This document shows, piece by piece, positions 17,061-28,844 of a stretch of 43,785 nucleotides of DNA. This DNA comes from Uliginosibacterium gangwonense (GTDB lineage Bacteria > Pseudomonadota > Gammaproteobacteria > Burkholderiales > Rhodocyclaceae). The position numbers and the translations under genes are program-made. Position 1 is the stretch's first letter. Every line of letters starts with the position of its first letter. The DNA lies in assembly GCA_005239635.1 (NCBI GenBank), contig SBBQ01000059.1:1-43785 (forward strand), written 5' to 3'. The notes under the pieces are model-generated. The model searched no databases. It was given only the letters and a program-made list of their open reading frames with translations, and had not been told where the DNA came from.

Positions 17061-17300
17061 ATGAGTCGCGGTCACAGTGACATTGCAGAATGCGTACGTA
17101 AAGCGATCGAACGCTATTTTCGCGACTTAGACGGGGAAGACGCGGTCGACCTGTACAACATGGTGATGCAACAAGTTGAAGCCCCCATGCTCGAAGCTGT
17201 GATGCGCCATGCTGAAGGCAACCAAACACGCGCCGCTGAAATGCTGGGCATTAATCGCAACACCCTGCGTCGCAAGTTAGACGAATACGGTTTGCTCTAA
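17061..17300 (+). CDS. fis: Fis-type nucleoid-associated DNA-binding protein
   Basis: A 79-residue protein. The C-terminal helix-turn-helix EGNQTRAAEMLGINRNTLRRKLDEYGLL is typical of Fis; the N-terminal half has the helical dimer region (DIAECVRKAIERYFRDLDG). It is shorter than E. coli Fis (98 residues), as usual in betaproteobacteria. It lies 84 bases after dusB and probably shares its transcript. The last base of its TAA stop is the first base of an ATTGGCAA octamer (17300-17307). Confidence 0.93.
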   Translation: MSRGHSDIAECVRKAIERYFRDLDGEDAVDLYNMVMQQVEAPMLEAVMRHAEGNQTRAAEMLGINRNTLRRKLDEYGLL

Positions 17301-17450
17301 TTGGCAAGGCCGCGTGTCACCACCCCTGCAAGCAAATAACAGCACAAAAAACCGCATCACGAAACTGCACCAAAAATTACATCAAAATGATGCGCACTCT
17401 CCACGCGATCATTTGCTTCACAGAATTTAATTTCGCTTCAAGGATTGAAC

Positions 17451-19031
17451 ATGAAAGTCACTCAGGCGCTCCTCAGCGTTTCAGATAAAACCGGCATCGT
17501 CGACTTTGCGCGCGGCTTAGCGGCATTGAACGTCAAATTACTCTCAACCGGTGGCACCGCCAAATTGCTGCGTGACGCAGGCCTTGATGTAACCGAAGTA
17601 TCAGACCACACAGGCTTTCCTGAAATGCTGGATGGTCGCGTTAAAACCCTGCACCCCAAGGTGCATGGCGGCATTCTCGCCCGTCGCGATCTACCGGAAC
17701 ATTTAGCAGCCATTGACGCAGCTGGCATCCCACGTATCGACATCGTGGTCGTGAATTTGTATCCGTTTCAACAAACCATTGCCAAAACCGACTGCACGTT
17801 GGATGACGCGATTGAAAACATCGACATTGGCGGCCCCGCCATGGTGCGCGCAGCCGCTAAAAACCACGGCAACGAAGCCGGTGGTTGCGCCATCATCACC
17901 GACCCCGCGGATTACAGCGTGGTACTGAAAGAAGTACACGACAGCGGCAGCGTTAGCGCCGCCACGCGCTTTGGCTTGGCCAAGAAAGCGTTCACCCATA
18001 CCGCCCGTTACGATTCAGCCATCGCCAATTGGCTGACTGCGCTGGACGAAAACAACAAGCCGGGCTCCTTCCCGCAACGTTTGCAAGTGGCTTTCGACAA
18101 GGTAGAAGACCTGCGCTACGGCGAAAATCCGCACCAACAAGCTGCGTTCTATCGTGACACGCAGGCCTCCGCCGGCGGCATTGCCAATTACACACAACTG
18201 CAAGGCAAAGAACTCTCTTTCAACAACATTGCCGATGCAGATGCCGCGTGGGAATGCGTTAAGAGCTTTGACCCATCAGAAGGTTGCGCCTGCGTCATCA
18301 TCAAACACGCCAACCCTTGCGGCGTGGCTTTAGCCAGCAGCACTGAGGCAGCCTATCGCAAAGCCTTTTCGACCGACCCAACGTCGGCCTTTGGCGGCAT
18401 CATTGCCTTCAATACTGCAGTCGACGCTAAAACAGCTGAAGCGGTAAGCGCCCAGTTCCTCGAGGTTTTGATCGCGCCCGACTTCACCACCGAAGCGCGT
18501 GAAGTATTGGCAAAGAAGCAAAATGTTCGCGTGCTGCAAGTACCGTTCTCAACCGACGTTGCACCGGGCTGGGACATCAAACGTGTAAACGGCGGCATTC
18601 TGCTGCAAAGTTTTGACGCTGCACGCATTCGTCGCGACCAACTCACGGTGGTCACAAAACGCGCCCCGACCGAAGCCGAAATGAACGACCTGATGTTTGC
18701 ATGGCGCGTGGCGAAGTACGTTAAATCCAACGCCATTGTGTACTGCAAAGACGGCATGACTGTCGGTGTAGGCGCAGGGCAAATGAGCCGCGTAGACTCG
18801 GCGCGCATTGCCAAAATCAAAGCGGAACATGCAGGCTTGTCGATCACCGGCTGCGTGGTTGCGTCCGACGCATTCTTCCCGTTCCGTGATGGCCTCGATG
18901 TGCTGGCACAAGCGGGCGCTACGGCCGTTATTCAACCAGGCGGCTCCGTGCGTGATGCAGAAGTGATCGCCGCAGCCGATGAGCAAGGCATTGCCATGGT
19001 GCTCACCGGCTTCCGTCATTTCCGTCACTAA
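17451..19031 (+). CDS. purH: Bifunctional AICAR formyltransferase / IMP cyclohydrolase
   Basis: About 526 residues from the ATG at 17451, chosen because AAGGA lies 6 bases upstream; an in-frame TTG at 17445 is a weaker alternative. The N-terminal MGS-like IMP cyclohydrolase domain ([51 protein letters not shown]) is followed by the formyltransferase domain ([45 protein letters not shown]). It catalyses the last two steps of IMP synthesis and precedes purD. Confidence 0.98.
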   Translation: MKVTQALLSVSDKTGIVDFARGLAALNVKLLSTGGTAKLLRDAGLDVTEVSDHTGFPEMLDGRVKTLHPKVHGGILARRDLPEHLAAIDAAGIPRIDIVVVNLYPFQQTIAKTDCTLDDAIENIDIGGPAMVRAAAKNHGNEAGGCAIITDPADYSVVLKEVHDSGSVSAATRFGLAKKAFTHTARYDSAIANWLTALDENNKPGSFPQRLQVAFDKVEDLRYGENPHQQAAFYRDTQASAGGIANYTQLQGKELSFNNIADADAAWECVKSFDPSEGCACVIIKHANPCGVALASSTEAAYRKAFSTDPTSAFGGIIAFNTAVDAKTAEAVSAQFLEVLIAPDFTTEAREVLAKKQNVRVLQVPFSTDVAPGWDIKRVNGGILLQSFDAARIRRDQLTVVTKRAPTEAEMNDLMFAWRVAKYVKSNAIVYCKDGMTVGVGAGQMSRVDSARIAKIKAEHAGLSITGCVVASDAFFPFRDGLDVLAQAGATAVIQPGGSVRDAEVIAAADEQGIAMVLTGFRHFRH

Positions 19032-19060
19032 TTTCTGTTAATCAACGCGGTTTTTTCAAC

Positions 19061-20344
19061 ATGAAAATTCTCGTCATCGGCTCCGGCGGGCGCGAACACG
19101 CGCTGGCCTGGAAGCTCGCCCAATCTCCACGCATTCAAAAAGTTTTTGTGGCACCCGGCAATGCTGGCACCGCGCGCGAAAACGATCTTGAAAACGTTGC
19201 GATCACTGACGTTGCAGAGCTCGTTGCCTTTGCACAACGTGAGCAAATTGCGCTCACCGTTGTCGGCCCCGAGGCGCCATTAGCAGCCGGCGTGGTTGAT
19301 GCCTTTCGTGTACAAGGCCTGAAAATTTTCGGCCCCACACGCCAAGCGGCCCAACTCGAAAGCTCCAAAGAATTTGCCAAGCGTTTTATGGCTCGGCACA
19401 ACATTCCCACCGCTTTCTTTGAAACCTTCTCCGATCCCGCAGCCGCACATGCTTATATCAACAAGCATGGCGCACCCATCGTCATCAAAGCCGATGGTTT
19501 AGCCGCCGGTAAAGGCGTGGTGGTTGCGATGACACTGGAAGAGGCGCATGCAGCGGTCGACCACATGTTGATCGACAACACCATGGGCGACGCCGGCGCA
19601 CGCGTAGTGATTGAAGAATTTTTAGAAGGTGAAGAGGCCAGCTTTATTGTGATGGCCGACGTGCAACATGCACTGGCTATGGCAACCAGCCAAGACCACA
19701 AACGCCTCAAAGATGCTGACGAAGGCCCCAACACAGGTGGCATGGGCGCCTATTCGCCCGCACCCGTGGTCACCCCCACCTTGCACGCCCGCGTGATGCG
19801 TGAGGTGATTCAGCCTACGCTGCAAGGCATGTTGTCTGACGGCATTCCTTACACCGGTTTTTTATATGCCGGCCTCATGATTTCGCCCGAGGGTGACATC
19901 AAAGTCTTAGAGTTCAACTGCCGCATGGGCGACCCCGAAACGCAACCCATCATGATGCGCTTGAAGTCTGACATGGTTGATCTGGTTGAGGCGGCCGTCG
20001 AAGGCCGACTCGACAAAATCGAGGCTGAATGGGACCGCCGTGTGGCGCTGGGCGTCGTGCTCGCCGCCGAGAATTACCCAGAATCACCGCGCAAAGGGGA
20101 TGTCATTCACGGCCTGCCCGACCGCGTAGCAGCGGCTGAGTGCGAAGACGCACATGTGTTTCATGCAGGCACCGCATTGAAAGATGGCGAAGTCGTTACT
20201 GCCGGTGGTCGCGTACTTTGTGTCACCGCGTTGGGCGACACCGTGCGTGGCGCACAAAAGCGCGCTTACGAAGTTGCCGAAACGATTCAGTGGGACGGCA
20301 TGCAATATCGAAAAGATATTGGCTATCGCGCAATTAAACGCTAA
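19061..20344 (+). CDS. purD: Phosphoribosylamine–glycine ligase
   Basis: A 427-residue ATP-grasp enzyme of de novo purine synthesis. It starts [19 protein letters not shown] and holds the family segments [61 protein letters not shown] and [13 protein letters not shown]. It follows purH by 29 bases and precedes hemF by 20 bases, so all three are likely co-transcribed. Confidence 0.98.
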   Translation: MKILVIGSGGREHALAWKLAQSPRIQKVFVAPGNAGTARENDLENVAITDVAELVAFAQREQIALTVVGPEAPLAAGVVDAFRVQGLKIFGPTRQAAQLESSKEFAKRFMARHNIPTAFFETFSDPAAAHAYINKHGAPIVIKADGLAAGKGVVVAMTLEEAHAAVDHMLIDNTMGDAGARVVIEEFLEGEEASFIVMADVQHALAMATSQDHKRLKDADEGPNTGGMGAYSPAPVVTPTLHARVMREVIQPTLQGMLSDGIPYTGFLYAGLMISPEGDIKVLEFNCRMGDPETQPIMMRLKSDMVDLVEAAVEGRLDKIEAEWDRRVALGVVLAAENYPESPRKGDVIHGLPDRVAAAECEDAHVFHAGTALKDGEVVTAGGRVLCVTALGDTVRGAQKRAYEVAETIQWDGMQYRKDIGYRAIKR

Positions 20345-20364
20345 TCGACCACACACAAAACGCC

Positions 20365-21330
20365 ATGAGCGCCACTTCGCAGACACTCGACACACAAACC
20401 ATTGCGACCCTGCGCAGTTATTTTCTCGGCCTGCAAGATCGCATCATTCAAGGCTTAGAAGCGCTTGATGGACAAGCCTTCTTAACGGACGCATGGACAC
20501 GCCCAGCAGGTGAGCGTTTACAGGGCGATGGTCGCACTCGGCTGATTGAGAATGGCAACGTGTTTGAGCGTGGCGGCTGTAACTTCTCGCATGTGCGTGG
20601 CGACACGCTACCGCCCTCAGCCAGTGCCGGACGTCCTGAGCTAGCGGGTGCGCGTTTTGAAGCGATGGGCGTGTCGCTGGTCATGCACCCGCACAACCCC
20701 TACACGCCCACTACGCATTTGAATGTCCGCTGTTTTGTGGCGTTTCCAAAAGCGGCGGATGCAGCACCGGTTTGGTGGTTTGGCGGCGGCATGGATCTCA
20801 CGCCGTACTACGGCTTCGAGGAAGACGCTGCGCATTTTCATCGCACCTGCCAAACCGCTTTGCAACCTTTCGGTGAGCATTACTACCCAAAATTCAAACG
20901 TTGGTGCGACGAGTATTTCTTGTTAAAGCATCGCAATGAACCACGTGGTATTGGCGGCGTTTTTTTTGACGACCTCGGTGCCGATGGCACGCTCGATTTT
21001 GACCATTGCTTTGCGCTCACCCGCAGCATTGGCGATGCGTTTTTAGCGGCTTACGCGCCTATTGTCGAAGCCAGACGCGCACTGCCATTTGGCGAACGTG
21101 AGCGTGACTTCCAGTGCTACCGCCGCGGTCGCTACGTAGAATTTAATTTGGTATTTGATCGCGGCACCTTGTTTGGGCTGCAATCAGGTGGGCGTACCGA
21201 ATCAATTTTGATGTCGATGCCGCCCTTGGTGAAGTGGCGCTACAATTGGCAACCGGACGCTGGCACGCCTGAAGACAAGCTATATTCAGACTTCTTGCGC
21301 CCACGAGACTGGGCGAGCTGGAAAGCTTAA
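20365..21330 (+). CDS. hemF: Oxygen-dependent coproporphyrinogen III oxidase
   Basis: A 321-residue aerobic enzyme that oxidatively decarboxylates coproporphyrinogen III. The motifs [39 protein letters not shown] and [20 protein letters not shown] are complete. It ends the purH–purD–hemF run and converges with hemY (66-base gap with no clear terminator). Its presence implies aerobic growth. Confidence 0.98.
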   Translation: MSATSQTLDTQTIATLRSYFLGLQDRIIQGLEALDGQAFLTDAWTRPAGERLQGDGRTRLIENGNVFERGGCNFSHVRGDTLPPSASAGRPELAGARFEAMGVSLVMHPHNPYTPTTHLNVRCFVAFPKAADAAPVWWFGGGMDLTPYYGFEEDAAHFHRTCQTALQPFGEHYYPKFKRWCDEYFLLKHRNEPRGIGGVFFDDLGADGTLDFDHCFALTRSIGDAFLAAYAPIVEARRALPFGERERDFQCYRRGRYVEFNLVFDRGTLFGLQSGGRTESILMSMPPLVKWRYNWQPDAGTPEDKLYSDFLRPRDWASWKA

Positions 21331-21396
21331 GCAGTAAAAACACGGGCTCGACGAACGCAAATCCAATTGCGCCGTCCAGCAGACCATCACGACTAC

Positions 21397-22623
21397 TTAT
21401 CCACGGTAGCGTGAATCGTTGTTGGCACGCAGGCTACGTGCATCTGGACGCCAGCCACAGAGCAGAGCCGCTTCACGATAATGCTTTTGCGCTTCGTTCG
21501 TGCGCTCTAACTGCTCACTCAGCGCCGCCAACTCAGCATGTGCAGAACGTGTTTCATGTTTTGCTAATGATGCCTCAAGGTAGCTTTGTGCCTTACCCCA
21601 CAGCTCGGCTTGACGACAAATCTTACCCAAAGCAAATAACAACCCAGCATCTTGCGGATGTTCTTTAAGCCATTGCTCCGCACGCACCAATCGCGGCGCG
21701 GCCGGCGTATCTACTTGGCCATAACACTGCACCAGTTCGCTATCCCATTCGCGCTCTAAGGCTTGCTCGATCAGCTTTTGTGCCTGAGCGCCATCGCCCG
21801 CAGCAATTAACGCATTCACCATCGCCAATGCGGTTTGTGGGTCAGCGCGCTCTTTGGACTGCATTTGCGTGCGCCAGTATTCGCCCAACATGTAGGCATC
21901 ACCCGCACGATCTTCAATATTGCCCAGGTGTGCACTACGCATAAGCGGACGTGCTTGTTCTGGGGTAAGACCGCGATGCTTTTCAAGCTGGCGAATTACT
22001 TGCAGCGCCGGCGTCCAAGCTTTGCGTCCCAAATTAGCCCGCATTGCCAATCGCAAAGCGGCAGCATGGCGCGGACCGCCTTTGAGCAAGCCCTGCAACA
22101 TTTCAGCGGCCACATCGAACTCACGTCGCTTCAAAGACAACTCCGCTTCGGTCATCAATCGCGCTTGCCGCACTTCTTCATCATGTTGTTGGGCTAGATC
22201 AAGCCAAGCGCGTTCGCGCGCATCGTCACGCAAACCGCGAGCTGCGCGTGCCGCGACCAATGCAGAGAGACCGGGCAAGGTATCGCCATCCACTGCCACT
22301 TGGGCATAGCGAATAGCACGGCTATAGCGTCCTTCGTACAACATTTTGACGGCTTCGCCAAAAGCGAGCACACCATTTTCATGACGCTTGCGCGCACGAT
22401 AGGCTGCCACCATGGATGGCATGCGTAGCGCATTGACGAGCAAACGCACCACGACATACAACACAAAAAAACTAATCAGCAGCAGCGCAATAAAAAAGTT
22501 GAGCGAGAGTTCAAAGCGCCAAGGCGACATCTGCACCAACACAAAACCATCATTGAGCTGACCCAACTGCGACACACCCACCGCAAGCGCGGTGAGTGCG
22601 ATCAGCCAAAACAGAGCTCGCAT
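21397..22623 (-). CDS. hemY: HemY family protein (HemY N-terminal domain plus TPR-like repeats)
   Basis: A 408-residue protein with two N-terminal membrane segments (ALFWLIALTALAVGVSQLG and FFIALLLISFFVLYVVVRLL), then the HemY domain (ALRMPSMVAAYRARKRHENG) and TPR-like helices. The family clusters with heme genes in gamma- and betaproteobacteria. It is not the protoporphyrinogen oxidase called HemY in Bacillus. It is last in hemC–hemD–hemX–hemY. Confidence 0.9.
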   Translation of the reverse strand: MRALFWLIALTALAVGVSQLGQLNDGFVLVQMSPWRFELSLNFFIALLLISFFVLYVVVRLLVNALRMPSMVAAYRARKRHENGVLAFGEAVKMLYEGRYSRAIRYAQVAVDGDTLPGLSALVAARAARGLRDDARERAWLDLAQQHDEEVRQARLMTEAELSLKRREFDVAAEMLQGLLKGGPRHAAALRLAMRANLGRKAWTPALQVIRQLEKHRGLTPEQARPLMRSAHLGNIEDRAGDAYMLGEYWRTQMQSKERADPQTALAMVNALIAAGDGAQAQKLIEQALEREWDSELVQCYGQVDTPAAPRLVRAEQWLKEHPQDAGLLFALGKICRQAELWGKAQSYLEASLAKHETRSAHAELAALSEQLERTNEAQKHYREAALLCGWRPDARSLRANNDSRYRG

Positions 22624-22638
22624 GCGTTTCCCCTTGCC

Positions 22639-23727
22639 TTAGTGGTTACGCTGACGCAAGGCACTAATTTGTGCGAGCGTGTCGGCAAGACTAGGCAGCT
22701 CAACCGAGAGGTCGGCCTGCGCCAATTGATCTAACTGCAGCAAGGCGTTTTGCGCTTGGCGCGTGCGTGTATCAAAGTGCCGTTGAATCCATTGACGCGC
22801 CTGTTGTACGTCACGACGAAACACACGGGTATCACGCTGCAGCAGCATCAAACGTGCATTGAGCAAACGCAGGCGCAAATTTTCGCGCAGGAAGAACCCT
22901 TGATCAGGCGCCAACAAGGCCGGATCAGCCCCATCGAGGCGCTCGATACGCACCAAGCCTTTCAACTCTTGCCAAACGTCGTTGCTAAGTCGCTCCAACC
23001 ACGTTGAATTTTGCGCCGGTGGCTCACCCTTAGGTGCCGGTAGCGGATGGCGTTCGTAAGCAAAGCCAAGTTCGTCTACCACTGCGATCACGCCATCCAA
23101 TTTCAGCGTGAGTCCGGAGATATCACTTTGCGGTAGCGCACGAAGTTTTTCGATATCGCGCGTGAGTTGCTTACGTAAACTAAAAAACTGTGGGCGATTC
23201 GTTTCCGTCAGGCGGGTTTCTGCGCCCTGTAACGCAACCAAAGCTGCCTGTACGTTTGAAGCCAATGCTAGCTGCTGAGAAGCCAACAAAATCGCTTGCT
23301 CAACTTCTACCAATACGCTTTCATCGCGAACACGGCCGACGTCTTGGTATAACTGCGCCAGCGTCGTCTGCTGCGATTGCAACTCTGCTACGCGCACGTC
23401 CATACCGCCGATTTTGCTTTGCATATCGAGCAATGCTTCTTGGCTGGTGTGCGCTAAGGTACGACTATCGCGCGCCACGGCATCAGCCTCTGCCAAACGA
23501 CGCGCCACTTCCTCTCGCAGGCTAGACAGTTGCTGCTGCGACATCCACCATTGGCCCACCACCAAAACCGCGATCGCGCCTAAGGCCCACACCCAGGCTG
23601 TCGTCTTGCGCGGCACGGCTGCGCTCGCAGACGCCATCGGACGAGATGCATCTGGCTCAGCTATAGCGTTGTTGGCTGCGGACGCTGCATTTGTCGATGC
23701 AGCGGTAGAAATATCGTGTTCGTTCAT
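22639..23727 (-). CDS. hemX: HemX family membrane-anchored protein
   Basis: A 362-residue protein with an Ala/Ser-rich N-terminus, one membrane segment (AWVWALGAIAVLVVGQWWM) and a coiled-coil-rich periplasmic part (QQQLSSLREEVARRLAEADA). The HemX family is often labelled uroporphyrin-III methyltransferase, but no SAM-binding methylase domain is visible. It starts 15 bases upstream of hemY. A 197-base gap separates it from hemD; it holds only a CGTGGT/ACCACG hairpin near 23845-23862 with no T-run on the minus strand, so one transcript remains likely. Confidence 0.88.
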   Translation of the reverse strand: MNEHDISTAASTNAASAANNAIAEPDASRPMASASAAVPRKTTAWVWALGAIAVLVVGQWWMSQQQLSSLREEVARRLAEADAVARDSRTLAHTSQEALLDMQSKIGGMDVRVAELQSQQTTLAQLYQDVGRVRDESVLVEVEQAILLASQQLALASNVQAALVALQGAETRLTETNRPQFFSLRKQLTRDIEKLRALPQSDISGLTLKLDGVIAVVDELGFAYERHPLPAPKGEPPAQNSTWLERLSNDVWQELKGLVRIERLDGADPALLAPDQGFFLRENLRLRLLNARLMLLQRDTRVFRRDVQQARQWIQRHFDTRTRQAQNALLQLDQLAQADLSVELPSLADTLAQISALRQRNH

Positions 23728-23924
23728 GTGCAGACTTAAACTTTTAACTTGCCGGTCATTCCATTAATTGGATATTTTGTAATTTTGCCTGATGTTGCGC
23801 AGCTTGTTGCATGTGCAGCGTGCTACGCCGCGCTTTTTTCATCGATACGTGGTTTCAATACCACGCCATGCACTTGGCCATACGGCCTTCCCTCAGTCTC
23901 GATAAACGGCGGAAAAATTGAAGG

Positions 23925-24719
23925 CTAAAGCTGTGCCAGGCAGGCCAATATGCCGCTATCGCCCGGCTCACTCAGTTGAATTTGCACCAAACCCAAGTGC
24001 CGAGCTTCGACAGCAATACGTGCGTGTGGCACGACCAACGTAGTTTCAGCGAGCTTAACGCGACCGGCAGCATCTAGCATCTGCCACAAATTGCGTAATC
24101 CCTCACTCGAACTAATGCAGATCGCACTCACAGTTGGCTGCCACAATGCGGCCAACTGTTCAGATGAGTAGCTTGGACAGCTACGGCGGTAACACGTGAG
24201 ATAACGCACGTCGGCACCTCGCTCACGCAGCACATCCCCCAGCAGTGGTCTGCCACCATTTCCACGCAAGATCAGCACCTTTCGGCCTGCTATGCGCTCA
24301 GTAGCCAAGGCCGGATGTTGTAGCAAGACTTCTGAATCTTGCTGCCCTTGTGGCATCAAAATGGGGGGCAAACAAGCGTTCAGATCTTCGCTGTTTGCCA
24401 ATCCAAACTGGCGCAAGGCCGCCAGACTGCTCTCGCCCATCACAGCGATTGCGGTCTCTAATGGCCACGTTTGGTTTTGCAGCAGGACTGGCAAAGAGAA
24501 ATCGATGGCGTTGCTGCTCACGAAAACAGCCACAGCGTAATTTGCCAATTCGCCGCGCAATTGGACCAGCTCTGTGACATTATCAATTGCACTGACTTCG
24601 AGTAGCGGCAGCACAACGGCCTCACCACCCGCTGCGCGAATGCTGTTTGCGAGCCTCTGCGCTTGGTGCGCGGGACGAGTAATTACAATGCGCCGGCCAG
24701 CCAACGCAGTGGGTGTCAT
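23925..24719 (-). CDS. hemD: Uroporphyrinogen III synthase
   Basis: A 264-residue two-domain enzyme that closes and inverts ring D of hydroxymethylbilane. The sequence is weakly conserved as usual, but [51 protein letters not shown] and [12 protein letters not shown] fit the family. Its start overlaps the hemC stop by 4 bases (ATGA), indicating coupling. Two octamer copies lie within it. Confidence 0.93.
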   Translation of the reverse strand: MTPTALAGRRIVITRPAHQAQRLANSIRAAGGEAVVLPLLEVSAIDNVTELVQLRGELANYAVAVFVSSNAIDFSLPVLLQNQTWPLETAIAVMGESSLAALRQFGLANSEDLNACLPPILMPQGQQDSEVLLQHPALATERIAGRKVLILRGNGGRPLLGDVLRERGADVRYLTCYRRSCPSYSSEQLAALWQPTVSAICISSSEGLRNLWQMLDAAGRVKLAETTLVVPHARIAVEARHLGLVQIQLSEPGDSGILACLAQL

Positions 24720-25720
24720 GCCCCAGCCTGTAGTGGATTTTGCAATTGTGCGAGAATTTCTTCCGCGCCTTGGCTGCGCAACTGCGAGGCGATGTACTGC
24801 CCCATTTGTTCAGCTTGATCTGGCCTACCCGTGGTTTCCGCTTGAATCATGCGAGTGCCGTCCGGCAGAGCAATCAGGCCGCGCAGTCGCATCTGACCAT
24901 CTGCCTGCATATTGGCAAAAGCACCCAACGGCACATCACACGAACCTGCCAAGAGGCGCGCTACTTCACGTTCGGCACGCACACAGGCTTGCGTGTCTGG
25001 ATGATTGAGCGGTGCCAACCAAGCCGCCACATCTGGGCGCGATGCCAAAGCTTCAATACCCAAGGCACCTTGGCCCGCCGCAGGCAATGAGTCTTCAGCA
25101 GGAATGTGGCCACGAATACGATTTTCTAGCCCCAAACGCTTGAGCCCTGCTGCCGCCAAAATAATGGCGTCGTATTGGCCTTCGTCCAACTTGCGCAAAC
25201 GGGTGTCCAAATTTCCGCGCAAGGCAGATACCGACAAATAGGGATAGCGCGCGCGCAATTGGGCTTCGCGGCGCAAGCTAGACGTCCCCACCACAGCACC
25301 GGGAGGCAAATCGGCCAAACTGTCGTATTTGGGTGACACAAAAGCGTCGAGCGGTACTTCCCGCTCACCCGTGGCCACCAAGGCGAATTCGGGGGGCAGT
25401 ACCATGGGCACATCTTTCATGGAATGCACCGCCAGATCAGCCTTTCCGTCCAGCAACGCCGTCTCAAGCTCCTTTACAAACAGGCCCTTGCCCCCGACTT
25501 TTGCCAATGGACGATCTAAAATCTGGTCGCCTCGGGTCGTCATTCCCAGTACATCAACGGTGCAGCCGGGATACAATTGCAATAGTCGGTCACGCACATG
25601 GTGCGCTTGCCAAAGTGCCAAACGTGATTCGCGGGTGGCAATGACCAGACGCGCGGGCGCAGGATAGCCTGCGTTCGGCGATGTATCTTGGGCAGATGGG
25701 TTCTGAGTTGGCGAGTTCAA
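24716..25720 (-). CDS. hemC: Porphobilinogen deaminase (hydroxymethylbilane synthase)
   Basis: A 334-residue enzyme polymerising four porphobilinogens. The start [20 protein letters not shown], the [11 protein letters not shown] loop, [19 protein letters not shown] and the cofactor-binding Cys in [14 protein letters not shown] are intact. A 20-residue Asn/Pro/Ser-rich extension precedes the conserved start, so a later start is possible, though no better ATG is seen. It is first in the hem cluster and divergent from ppc. Confidence 0.97.
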   Translation of the reverse strand: MNSPTQNPSAQDTSPNAGYPAPARLVIATRESRLALWQAHHVRDRLLQLYPGCTVDVLGMTTRGDQILDRPLAKVGGKGLFVKELETALLDGKADLAVHSMKDVPMVLPPEFALVATGEREVPLDAFVSPKYDSLADLPPGAVVGTSSLRREAQLRARYPYLSVSALRGNLDTRLRKLDEGQYDAIILAAAGLKRLGLENRIRGHIPAEDSLPAAGQGALGIEALASRPDVAAWLAPLNHPDTQACVRAEREVARLLAGSCDVPLGAFANMQADGQMRLRGLIALPDGTRMIQAETTGRPDQAEQMGQYIASQLRSQGAEEILAQLQNPLQAGA

Positions 25721-26022
25721 TTGAGGCTGTCGCTCGATATTAGAAATGAGAGAGTGGTCCGTTGGGGTTTCTCACCAAGGGCATCACTCCGGGGTATCTA
25801 TTGCAATGAGCAAGCAGTGAGCAAACCCACTGCAGCGCTATATGCATTCTAACATGGCCCTGCGAAGGCTCTTCGCGGGGTTTCCCGTCAGGCGGCTTGT
25901 CGCCTGTCTCATGCCCGACTGCGGGCGACCCGCCTAGATACGTTGTACCGACGCGCGCCCAAGCTGCCCTGCAGCGTAGCAAGCAGTTCGTTTGTCGATA
26001 TTTATTTTTGTAAAGCACAACA
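25721..26022 (+). other. hemC–ppc divergent gap with four consecutive stem-loops before ppc
   Basis: This 302-base gap holds both 5' regions. In plus-strand order the stems are: 25858-25866 with 25872-25880 (9 bp with one G-T pair, loop GGCTC); CAGGCG 25889-25894 with CGCCTG 25901-25906; GCGGG 25921-25925 with CCCGC 25929-25933; GCTGC 25963-25967 with GCAGC 25971-25975. No T-run follows any of them. They could be a structured ppc leader, a small RNA, or operators. No known riboswitch is recognised and no confident promoter was placed. Confidence 0.4.
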
Positions 26023-28812
26023 ATGAGTCAGAACATTTCTCTCCCAGCACAGGCAGCGGACCAAGATAAAGATAGGCCGTTGCGCGATGACATCCGTTTT
26101 CTAGGCCGTCTGCTCGGCGACACCGTGCGCGAGCAACAAGGCGAGGAAATGTTCGACATTGTGGAGCGGATTCGGCAAACCGGTTTTCGCTTCCATCGCC
26201 ATGACGATGAAGAAGCGCGCCGCGAATTAGAAGCGATTCTGGACAGCCTCACCCGCGACCAAACCATCGTCGTGGTGCGAGCCTTCTCTTACTTCTCTCA
26301 TTTGGCAAACATTGCTGAAGACCAACATCATATTCGCCGCTCGCGCAGCCACGCAATTGCGGGCTCCACGCCGCGTGAAGGTACACTCGATTACGCACTT
26401 GATCGCGCACAGGAAGCCAAGCTAAGCGCCGATACAGTTCGTAGCTTTTTTGAAAACGCGGTCGTTTCGCCCGTGCTCACAGCGCACCCGACCGAGGTGC
26501 AACGCAAGAGCATCCTGGATTGTGAATTTAAAATCGCGCGTTTGCTCGACGAACGTGATCGCACACAACTGACGCCGGATGAGCGCGAAACGATTGATGA
26601 AGCAATTCGTCGCTCTGTGCTCATCCTTTGGCAAACACGCATGCTGCGTCGTGCCAAGCTGTCTGTCATTGATGAAGTCAACAACGGCTTGTCGTATTAC
26701 GACAGCACGTTCTTGCGCGAACTGCCGCGCATGTACACGCGCCTTGAAGATCAACTCAACCGCCGCTTCCCCGAGTCCACTGCACGCAAACCTGCTTCAT
26801 TTATGCGCATCGGCGCATGGATTGGCGGCGACCGCGACGGTAATCCCTTTGTCACCGCCGATGTGTTGCGCACCGCGATGCGTCTGCAAAGCACACGCGT
26901 CATCGAGTTTTATCTCGAGCAACTCCATAAGCTCGGCGCTGATCTGTCAGCCACCACCATTCTCACGCAAGTTTCACCGCAACTGATTGCGCTGGCAGAT
27001 GCGTCGCCCGACCGCTCACCGCATCGCGACGACGAGCCATATCGTCGCGCCATCGTCGGCATTTATGCACGTCTCGCGGCCACCGCACGCGTACTTGATA
27101 ATCATGAGGCGATTCGTCATGCCATAGTTGATGCGCCGGCCTACGATACACCACAGCAATTCTTGGATGATCTCAACGTCATTCATCACTCACTCATGGG
27201 CCACCACGCCGACTTGCTAGCACGTGGTCGTCTGCGCCGCCTGCGTCGCGCAGTCGATGTATTCGGCTTCCATCTCGCGCCCATTGATCTGCGCCAAAAC
27301 TCAGACGTGCATGAGCGCAGCGTGGCCGAGCTATTGGCAAAAGCCCGTCCGGAAATTGACTACAAGTCGCTCGACGAGCAAGCTCGGATTGATTTGCTGA
27401 TTAACGAATTGGCAACGCCGCGCCCCTTGGGCAGCCCCGCTATTCAGTATTCTGAAGAGACCACATCAGAGCTCAACATCTTCCGCGCCGCCGCCGAATT
27501 GCATGCGCGCTACGGTTCCGCCTGCATTCCGAACTGCATCATTTCTAAAACAGATGGCGTGTCCGATATTTTGGAAGTAGCCGTGTTGCTCAAGGAAGTG
27601 GGCCTGCTGCGTCCTCACGAAGCCGCACTCAACATCAATATTATTCCGCTGTTTGAAACCATTCCCGATTTGCAGAACGCCGCAGGCGTAATGGATCGCT
27701 TGTTCTCATTACCGCGTTATCGCAATTTGTTGGCAACACGCCGTGAAACGCAAGAAGTGATGTTGGGCTATTCAGACAGCAACAAAGATGGCGGCTTCCT
27801 AACTTCCGGTTGGGAACTCTACAAAGCACAAACGCAATTGGTCGACGTATTTGCGCGCCACAAAGTCGGCTTACGCTTATTCCACGGCCGTGGCGGCAGC
27901 GTCGGTCGTGGCGGCGGCCCCAGCTATCAAGCAATTTTGGCGCAGCCCGGTGGCACCGTGCAGGGTCAAATTCGCATTACTGAACAAGGCGAAGTCATTG
28001 CCTCCAAATACAGCAATGCTGATGTCGGTCGCCGCAACTTAGAGATTCTCGCCGCAGCTACATTTGAAGCAACCCTGCTGCCGCGTGACACAGGCGCACC
28101 GCCGGCAGAATTTGTGGCTGCGATGGAGTCATTGTCCGAGAAGGCCTATCAGGCTTATCGCGCGTTGGTGTATGAAACCCCGGGTTTTGAGCAGTATTTC
28201 TGGGAATCCACCGTGATTAGCGAAATTGCTGAACTGAACATCGGCTCACGCCCAGCTTCTCGCAAGAAAACCACGGCGATTAACGATCTGCGCGCGATTC
28301 CATGGGTGTTCTCATGGTCGCAGTGTCGCCTCATGCTGCCCGGCTGGTATGGTTTTGGTTCAGCCATTCAACAGTGGTTGAATGAAGGCCAGCAACAAGA
28401 TCCGGCCAAACTCGCCTTGCTGCAACGCATGTATCGCGAGTGGCCGTTCTTTGCCACACTGCTCTCAAACATGGACATGGTACTGGCCAAGAGCGATCTC
28501 GCCATTGCCTCGCGCTATGCACAACTGGTGAGCGACACCGAATTGCGTGATGCCATTTTCAAGCGCATTGGCAATGAATGGCAGGCAACGGTTGACGCGC
28601 TGTTGTCCATCAGTGGCGCAAGCAGTTTGCTTGAAGCAAACCCGTTACTGGCGCGCTCCATTCGCAACCGTTTCCCCTACATGGATCCGCTCAATCATCT
28701 GCAAGTTGAGTTGATGCGCCGCTACCGTGCGGGCGACCACGAAGAACGCACCAAGCGTGGCATTCATCTCACCATCAATGGTATTGCAGCAGGTCTGCGC
28801 AATAGCGGCTGA
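26023..28812 (+). CDS. ppc: Phosphoenolpyruvate carboxylase
   Basis: A 929-residue anaplerotic enzyme making oxaloacetate from PEP and bicarbonate. The catalytic His motif [44 protein letters not shown], the glycine-rich [14 protein letters not shown] loop and the C-terminal [14 protein letters not shown] are all present, so it is full length. It is divergent from hemC, an arrangement seen in other betaproteobacteria. Confidence 0.98.
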   Translation: MSQNISLPAQAADQDKDRPLRDDIRFLGRLLGDTVREQQGEEMFDIVERIRQTGFRFHRHDDEEARRELEAILDSLTRDQTIVVVRAFSYFSHLANIAEDQHHIRRSRSHAIAGSTPREGTLDYALDRAQEAKLSADTVRSFFENAVVSPVLTAHPTEVQRKSILDCEFKIARLLDERDRTQLTPDERETIDEAIRRSVLILWQTRMLRRAKLSVIDEVNNGLSYYDSTFLRELPRMYTRLEDQLNRRFPESTARKPASFMRIGAWIGGDRDGNPFVTADVLRTAMRLQSTRVIEFYLEQLHKLGADLSATTILTQVSPQLIALADASPDRSPHRDDEPYRRAIVGIYARLAATARVLDNHEAIRHAIVDAPAYDTPQQFLDDLNVIHHSLMGHHADLLARGRLRRLRRAVDVFGFHLAPIDLRQNSDVHERSVAELLAKARPEIDYKSLDEQARIDLLINELATPRPLGSPAIQYSEETTSELNIFRAAAELHARYGSACIPNCIISKTDGVSDILEVAVLLKEVGLLRPHEAALNINIIPLFETIPDLQNAAGVMDRLFSLPRYRNLLATRRETQEVMLGYSDSNKDGGFLTSGWELYKAQTQLVDVFARHKVGLRLFHGRGGSVGRGGGPSYQAILAQPGGTVQGQIRITEQGEVIASKYSNADVGRRNLEILAAATFEATLLPRDTGAPPAEFVAAMESLSEKAYQAYRALVYETPGFEQYFWESTVISEIAELNIGSRPASRKKTTAINDLRAIPWVFSWSQCRLMLPGWYGFGSAIQQWLNEGQQQDPAKLALLQRMYREWPFFATLLSNMDMVLAKSDLAIASRYAQLVSDTELRDAIFKRIGNEWQATVDALLSISGASSLLEANPLLARSIRNRFPYMDPLNHLQVELMRRYRAGDHEERTKRGIHLTINGIAAGLRNSG

Positions 28813-28844
28813 TTAATAGTTTTTGATTGGCAAAGCAGCCACAC

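Noticed and set aside
23728-23924. Missing small gene between hemD and hemX
   Set aside because: No open frame with coding character was found in the 197 bases on either strand; only a short hairpin is present.
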